DNA of 11,282 bases from JBCBRD01 sp039819885 (lineage in GTDB: Bacteria > Pseudomonadota > Alphaproteobacteria > Rhizobiales > Hyphomicrobiaceae), in contig JBCBRD010000102.1 in NCBI GenBank assembly GCA_039819885.1, forward strand, positions 1-11,282, written 5' to 3'. Position numbers and translations under genes: made by a program. Shown here in pieces: positions 8,448 to 11,282 of this stretch (its first letter is position 1; every line of letters starts with the position of its first letter). The notes beneath the pieces are model-generated. The model did not search any database. It saw only the letters and a program-made list of their open reading frames with translations, and was not told the DNA's origin.

Positions 8448-8522
8448 AGTAACGTGCCTCAGTCCAATTCAGCGGCGTGCCGCGCGCGAGATCGGTCGGA
8501 GCGTTATCGCACTGCCCAAGGG

Positions 8523-8541
8523 AAAAAGACCCATGTGGGTC
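8523..8541 (-). terminator. Candidate intrinsic terminator of the small basic-protein gene
   Basis: Read on the minus strand, GACCC-ACAT-GGGTC (8541 down to 8528) is followed immediately by TTTTT (8527-8523). It lies about 80 bases past the stop of the 57-residue protein gene. The stem is only 5-6 base pairs, so efficiency may be modest. On the plus strand the same hairpin has no T-run. A second hairpin after glk, GCGGC-GT-GCCGC (8472-8483), also lacks one. The 172-base stretch 8448-8619 holds nothing else I can support. Confidence 0.45.
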
Positions 8542-8619
8542 ATCTGATGACACGGGGGATGCGCGTGCTGTAGGACACGACACAGGTGTTGTTAGAGCTT
8601 CGGAGTGTGCTTCGCCTGA

Positions 8620-8793
8620 TTATTCGGCGGCAGTCGCAACAGGCTCACGCCCCTGACGTTTCATGGCTTCCTTGCGTAGCATGGTGCGCGCGCCAGCGGT
8701 GTTGCCTTGGATGCGGCTTTGATTTGGGCGATCAATGCGGCGTTTTGCTTTTTTCTTGCGGATTTCGACTTTGCGAGCTGTGCGTGACGCCAT
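8620..8793 (-). CDS. Small, very basic protein of unknown function
   Basis: A 57-residue protein starting MASRTARKVEIRKKKAKR. I do not recognise the family. Eighteen of 57 residues are Lys or Arg, concentrated in 4-22 and 36-49, with no cysteine, no aromatic residue and no membrane segment. The composition suggests binding to RNA, DNA or another polyanion, or a ribosome-associated role, but that is inference. The start chosen is the ATG at 8793, because AAGGA lies ten bases upstream. An upstream in-frame ATG at 8859 would give 79 residues with a less basic extension and no better ribosome binding site. The gene is in the same direction as the DedA gene, 138 bases downstream of it, and a candidate terminator follows. 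That it encodes a protein rests on the ribosome binding site, the terminator and a protein-like composition, so it is probable, not certain. Confidence 0.6.
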   Translation of the reverse strand: MASRTARKVEIRKKKAKRRIDRPNQSRIQGNTAGARTMLRKEAMKRQGREPVATAAE

Positions 8794-8931
8794 GGCGCGA
8801 TCATCCTTGCGATGTCGGGTCTCAGCGCTGGGCCATACCCGGAATTTTTGAACGAACATGAGAGTGAAGCGCGGACACTACTCATGTCGTCTCGCGGATG
8901 CAAGGCTTTGGCCCGCTATCGGTAGGTTTGG

Positions 8932-9459
8932 TCAGCTTATGAGCCAGTTGGCGCCGTAACCAGGCGACAGGAAGGCTCCGGCCCACAGTAGGCAGGAAAT
9001 GGGGCTGGCGATTAAGAATGCTGACCAACGCATACCCGTCGCGCCTGCAACCACGGGTATGAACGGTCTAAAGGCGCCAAGGAACTTTGAGACGATAATC
9101 CCCAAGATGCCGCGTCGGCGCGTGAATAGCCGTGACATCACATACCATTGGGGGTTCTGGCTTAATGGCCAGACGTGGCGAATGTCTTTTCGGAAGTAGC
9201 GGCCAAATGTGAAAGATACGATATCGCCGAGGAAGGCTCCTGAGGCGCCCGCCAACCAGACAAACCAAAAGTCTCCGCCCGCCGCGGCATGAAGACCGCC
9301 GATCCCCAAAAACAGGACGGTCGAGGGAATGAACAGCGATATGAGTGCGATGCTCTCACCGAATCCTAGAAAGAATACAATAGGTTCAGTTAGTGCGATA
9401 TGCTGCTCAACAAGTGCCAAAGCCTGGGATACATAACTGTCTGAGCCCGCTTCGCTCAT
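8932..9459 (-). CDS. DedA/VTT-family inner-membrane protein
   Basis: A 175-residue polytopic protein of the DedA (SNARE-associated/VTT) family. Bacterial members act in membrane homeostasis, and several are linked to lipid-carrier recycling or proton-dependent transport. After a short polar N-terminus come membrane segments at about 26-50 (FFLGFGESIALISLFIPST) and 60-80 (a glycine/alanine-rich stretch ending LGDIVSFTFGRYF), a cytoplasmic stretch near 85-110, then the diagnostic SKFLGAFRPFIPVVAGATGM, with the conserved arginine and proline, and a last hydrophobic segment. The GFGE acidic site and IPS turn match the family's first re-entrant region. I chose the ATG at 9459, with AGGT seven bases upstream. 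A GTG at 9534 would add 25 polar residues. The protein is a little shorter than most DedA proteins, mainly at the C-terminus. It is divergent from btaA, a membrane-lipid gene; a shared role in envelope lipids is only suggested. Confidence 0.88.
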   Translation of the reverse strand: MSEAGSDSYVSQALALVEQHIALTEPIVFFLGFGESIALISLFIPSTVLFLGIGGLHAAAGGDFWFVWLAGASGAFLGDIVSFTFGRYFRKDIRHVWPLSQNPQWYVMSRLFTRRRGILGIIVSKFLGAFRPFIPVVAGATGMRWSAFLIASPISCLLWAGAFLSPGYGANWLIS

Positions 9460-9476
9460 TGTGGTGACCTGCCTGT

Positions 9477-9504
9477 CGAATATTGTGTCAGGTGATTTGC
9501 TCAA
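9477..9504 (-). promoter_or_regulatory. Possible promoter of the DedA gene
   Basis: On the minus strand TTGAGC (9504-9499) is followed after 16 bases by TATTCG (9482-9477), resembling a sigma-70-type -35/-10 pair. It ends 17 bases before the ATG, which would leave a very short leader. The match is imperfect and is offered only as a candidate. Confidence 0.22.
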
Positions 9505-9653
9505 GAGCTGTGGCGCTTCTTCGACCTGCGGCACCTTGAGCCATGGTGGCTGTGTTCAACGGCATACGTGATAGATAACGTTTGGTTCGCGCCATAATGT
9601 GTTTTATCACGGCGTTGCGTGACCTTTTTGGGGTTTGCGCAAAACGTAGTGTT

Positions 9654-9667
9654 GCCCAACGTTGGGC
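9654..9667. promoter_or_regulatory. Perfect 14-base palindrome, candidate operator
   Basis: GCCCAACGTTGGGC is fully self-complementary with no loop, so it is more likely a dimer-binding DNA site than an RNA hairpin. It lies about 130 bases before btaA and 195 before the DedA gene, in the shared upstream region. Confidence 0.35.
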
Positions 9668-9675
9668 TTGTCATA

Positions 9676-9692
9676 TGTGTATGCTGTACACA
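9676..9692. promoter_or_regulatory. 17-base interrupted palindrome TGTGTA-5-TACACA
   Basis: Six-base arms TGTGTA and TACACA are separated by TGCTG. The size and arm spacing suit a dimeric helix-turn-helix repressor or activator. It lies about 100 bases before btaA. A neighbouring inverted repeat GCCAT-GCCCT-ATGGC (9716-9730) and the farther pair CGTGATA (9567-9573)/TATCACG (9605-9611) add to the density of symmetry in this gap. Confidence 0.35.
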
Positions 9693-9795
9693 CGTGCAGT
9701 TGTGGCAATGTTGTAGCCATGCCCTATGGCAATTGTGTTGCGCAAACGTCCGGTGCAAACCATCAACGCAAAAGAAAAGAACCTCCGGGGGAGCA

Positions 9796-11058
9796 ATGGC
9801 TTCGATGCATGACGCCTCACAGGCAACGGTTGATACAGAACAGACGGCGCGCAACCAGCGGCTCCGCAGCGCTGTGCATCGCCACAAACCGATGTCTCGG
9901 AAAGGTGTGCAGGAGCGCCTGTTTACACTCGCATTCTCGGGGATGGTTTATCCGCAGATCTGGGAAGACCCCGTTGTCGACCTCGAAGCGCTCGATCTGA
10001 AGGATGGTGAGAACATCACCGCCATTGCGTCCGGCGGGTGCAACATTTTGAGTTATTTGACGGCCGCGGATGTCCACGTGACCGCAATCGATCTCAACCC
10101 CGCGCATATTGCTCTGAATAAACTGAAACTGACAGCGGCACAGCACTTGCCGAATTATGCGGCTTTTCACCGATTTTTCGCCGAGGCCGATGCATCCGAA
10201 AACGTGCGGGCTTACTTCACGCATCTTCAGGAACATCTGGACGAGGACACACGGAAGTACTGGGAGTCGCGCGATCGCCTGGGGCGTCGCCGGGTCGGAT
10301 ACTTTGGGAAGAACCTATACCGCCATGGGTTGTTGGGCACATTCATCGGGGCGAGCCACCTGTTGGCTCGGATGCATGGGCGCAATCCGCGAAACATTCT
10401 GCGTGCCAAGACACGGGAGGAGCAGCGCCAGATCTTTGATCGAGAGCTTGCGCCGCTTTTCGAGAAGCGCCACATCCGCTGGCTGATTTCGAAACCATCC
10501 GCATTGTTCGGTTTGGGTATTCCACCGTCACAGTACGAAGCGCTTAAGGGGAATGAAAACCACATGGCGGAAGTCCTCCGCCAGAGGCTCGAACGGCTCG
10601 CATGTGAATTCGATCTGCAGGACAACTACTTCGCATGGCAGGCCTTTGGACGACGCTATGCCAGTGGCGGGTCCGGTCCTTTGCCGCCGTATCTGCAACG
10701 CGAACACTACGAGAAGCTTCGCGATCGTGCGAAGAACATCACGGTCGTGCACGCGTCATTCACGGAGCATCTGGGGCAGCAGCTTCCACAGTCCCGCGAC
10801 TGTTATGTACTGCTGGATGCGCAGGATTGGATGACGGACGAGCAGCTCACCGACTTGTGGACACAGATCGATCGGACCGTTCGTCCTGGTGGTCGGGTTA
10901 TCTTTAGGACAGCCGGAGAAGAGACGATTTTGCCAGGTCATATACCCGACGAAATCCTGAACCGGTTTGACTACGATGCGGAGTTCGGGAAACAGATGAC
11001 GATCAAGGATCGGTCATCAATCTATGGTGGTTTCCACCTTTATACGCGCAAGGCGTAA
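9796..11058 (+). CDS. btaA: BtaA: S-adenosylmethionine:diacylglycerol 3-amino-3-carboxypropyltransferase
   Basis: BtaA (DUF3419 family) moves the 3-amino-3-carboxypropyl group of S-adenosylmethionine to diacylglycerol. This is the first step to the betaine lipid diacylglyceryl-trimethylhomoserine (DGTS), at the cytoplasmic membrane face. The 420-residue protein has the expected length. Hallmarks are RLFTLAFSGMVYPQIWEDP (41-59), the SAM-binding ASGGCNILSYL (78-88), the acidic strand end AIDLNPAH (97-104), a middle segment with GTFIGASH (181-188), LLDAQDWM (339-346), RPGGRVIFRTAG (363-374) and the C-terminal RSSIYGGFHLYTR (406-418). I chose the ATG at 9796. The ATG at 9805 (417 residues) is an alternative that is better spaced from the GGGGGAG at 9787-9793. 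The frame is open back to a GTG at 9619, but that extension is cysteine-rich and unlike the family. Next comes btaB, 21 bases downstream. In Rhodobacter and Sinorhizobium this pathway responds to phosphate limitation. Confidence 0.94.
   Translation: MASMHDASQATVDTEQTARNQRLRSAVHRHKPMSRKGVQERLFTLAFSGMVYPQIWEDPVVDLEALDLKDGENITAIASGGCNILSYLTAADVHVTAIDLNPAHIALNKLKLTAAQHLPNYAAFHRFFAEADASENVRAYFTHLQEHLDEDTRKYWESRDRLGRRRVGYFGKNLYRHGLLGTFIGASHLLARMHGRNPRNILRAKTREEQRQIFDRELAPLFEKRHIRWLISKPSALFGLGIPPSQYEALKGNENHMAEVLRQRLERLACEFDLQDNYFAWQAFGRRYASGGSGPLPPYLQREHYEKLRDRAKNITVVHASFTEHLGQQLPQSRDCYVLLDAQDWMTDEQLTDLWTQIDRTVRPGGRVIFRTAGEETILPGHIPDEILNRFDYDAEFGKQMTIKDRSSIYGGFHLYTRKA
10821..10897 (+). repeat. Internal btaA copy of the 77-base repeat
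   Basis: These 77 bases of btaA (encoding about residues 342-367) are identical to 11206-11282. Bases 10820 (C) and 11205 (A) differ, so the match begins exactly at 10821. This is the native copy, since it is in frame within an intact btaA. Confidence 0.95.
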
Positions 11059-11079
11059 TACGACGCGTGGAGACGGGTT

Positions 11080-11137
11080 TTGAGCGACGCAGTGGGTGAT
11101 AATGCCGCCAGCCATATGGACGGCATCTACCGGTATC
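11080..11137 (+). CDS. btaB: BtaB (betaine-lipid N-methyltransferase), first ~19 codons only
   Basis: BtaB uses S-adenosylmethionine to trimethylate the homoserine head group made by BtaA, completing DGTS. Here only the 5' end is genuine. A TTG start at 11080, with GGAG seven bases upstream (11069-11072), opens a frame reading MSDAVGDNAASHMDGIYRY. The MDGIYRY segment matches the N-terminal pattern I know for BtaB, which normally continues through a QRHIYD-like stretch. Instead, from about 11138 the sequence switches to the minus strand of the same gene. The frame stays open to the window end by accident, and the downstream residues are not BtaB. Position directly after btaA supports the identity. 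The ATG at 11116 is an alternative start. Confidence 0.7.
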
Positions 11138-11209
11138 ACAGCCCACTTCAAGCACCGTCCCGCCATCCGGCGGAGCCAATCCTACCAGCATGGTATCTCG
11201 GCCAAGCAG
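11138..11209 (-). pseudogene. btaB: Inverted fragment of btaB carrying SAM-binding motif I
   Basis: On the minus strand these bases read LLGRDTM, then LVGLAPPDGGTVLEVGC. This is the methyltransferase motif I (E/D-x-G-x-G type) and the stretch before it that should lie about a dozen codons after MDGIYRY in btaB. It is therefore a btaB piece placed in inverse orientation straight after the btaB start. At the first junction the fragment shares the palindromic ACCGGT (11129-11134) region with the forward btaB sequence. At the second it shares GCAG (11206-11209) with btaA. The next residue after VGC reads Asp where a Gly would be expected, marking the breakpoint at about 11137/11138. Confidence 0.75.
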
Positions 11210-11282
11210 GATTGGATGACGGACGAGCAGCTCACCGACTTGTGGACACAGATCGATCGGACCGTTCGTCCTGGTGGTCGGG
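11206..11282 (+). repeat. Terminal 77-base direct repeat of btaA
   Basis: An exact second copy of btaA bases 10821-10897, in the same orientation, 385 bases downstream and running to the last base of the window. It is in a different reading frame relative to the btaB start and follows the inverted btaB fragment. Its length of exactly 77 is explained most simply by a de Bruijn graph contig ending on a k-mer already used within btaA. Confidence 0.95.

Larger units (their letters stand above)
9634..9748. repeat. Pair of TTGCGCAAA sites upstream of btaA
   Basis: TTTGCGCAAA (9634-9643) is a perfect 10-base palindrome followed by ACG. TTGCGCAAACG (9738-9748) repeats its core about 103 bases later in the same orientation. 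Both lie in the non-coding stretch before btaA, near 150 and 50 bases from its start. The spacing is close to ten helical turns. A regulator binding both sites is a reasonable guess, but I cannot name one. Confidence 0.35.

Noticed and set aside
8472..8483. Terminator after glk (GCGGC-GT-GCCGC)
   Set aside because: The loop is only two bases and no T-run follows on the plus strand.
8661..8903. 80-residue minus-strand frame overlapping the small basic-protein gene
   Set aside because: It is in a different frame from the better supported 8620-8793 gene, with no ribosome binding site of note.
9668..9690. Pho box upstream of btaA (TTGTCAT ... CTGTACA)
   Set aside because: The half-sites start 16 bases apart rather than the 11 needed for a Pho box, and the second half is a poor match.
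9619..9795. N-terminal extension of btaA from a GTG at 9619 (59 extra residues)
   Set aside because: The extension is cysteine-rich and unlike BtaA proteins, covers the palindrome cluster, and the ATG at 9796 or 9805 gives the usual length next to a purine-rich site.
1..11079. Mobile elements, CRISPR arrays, toxin-antitoxin or defence genes, tRNAs
   Set aside because: I looked for them and saw none. The genes are ordinary housekeeping and metabolic families with uniform composition.
10821..11282. Genuine tandem duplication of the btaA 3' end
   Set aside because: The repeat is exactly 77 bases, ends at the window edge and is preceded by an inverted btaB scrap, which fits a chimera or graph loop better.

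Overview
This window looks like a piece, probably a whole contig, of an alphaproteobacterial chromosome. The pointers are the protein families (a GatB-BtaA-type gene set, a DedA protein, a Glk-family glucokinase), the otsB-GH15-otsA gene order and the moderately GC-rich coding style. I cannot name a genus from sequence alone. Nothing in 1-11079 looks recently mobile: no transposase, phage gene, CRISPR array, tRNA or rRNA is visible.

Layout: (1) 1-1482 (+) gatB, starting on the first base of the window with a TTG codon. (2) 1536-3278 (-) a Kef-type K+/H+ antiporter with an RCK/TrkA-N regulatory domain, convergent with gatB. (3) 3279-3539, a 261-base divergent intergenic region with a palindrome cluster. 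(4) 3540-8447 (+) a four-gene operon, otsB - GH15 hydrolase - otsA - glk, in which every junction is a 4-base stop/start overlap. (5) 8620-8793 (-) a very basic 57-residue protein of unknown function with its own candidate terminator, and 8932-9459 (-) a DedA-family membrane protein. (6) 9460-9795, a divergent intergenic region unusually rich in palindromes. (7) 9796-11058 (+) btaA, the first enzyme of betaine-lipid (DGTS) synthesis, followed by the first codons of btaB at 11080.

The genes suggest two physiological themes. The operon can form a closed trehalose circuit. OtsA makes trehalose-6-phosphate, OtsB dephosphorylates it, the GH15 enzyme (most likely a trehalase) can split trehalose into two glucoses, and Glk returns glucose to glucose-6-phosphate, the OtsA substrate. 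With the divergent K+/H+ antiporter this fits osmotic or ionic stress management. btaA-btaB makes a phosphorus-free membrane lipid, which in other alphaproteobacteria replaces phospholipids under phosphate limitation.

The last ~145 bases are scrambled. The btaB 5' end runs into an inverted piece of btaB (the SAM-binding motif I read on the minus strand), which then joins a second, identical copy of 77 bases of btaA that ends exactly at the window end. Short shared sequences at the junctions, and a terminal repeat of exactly 77 bases (a common final k-mer of de Bruijn assemblers), point to an amplification or assembly chimera rather than biology. Open reading frames across 11080-11282 should not be taken at face value.
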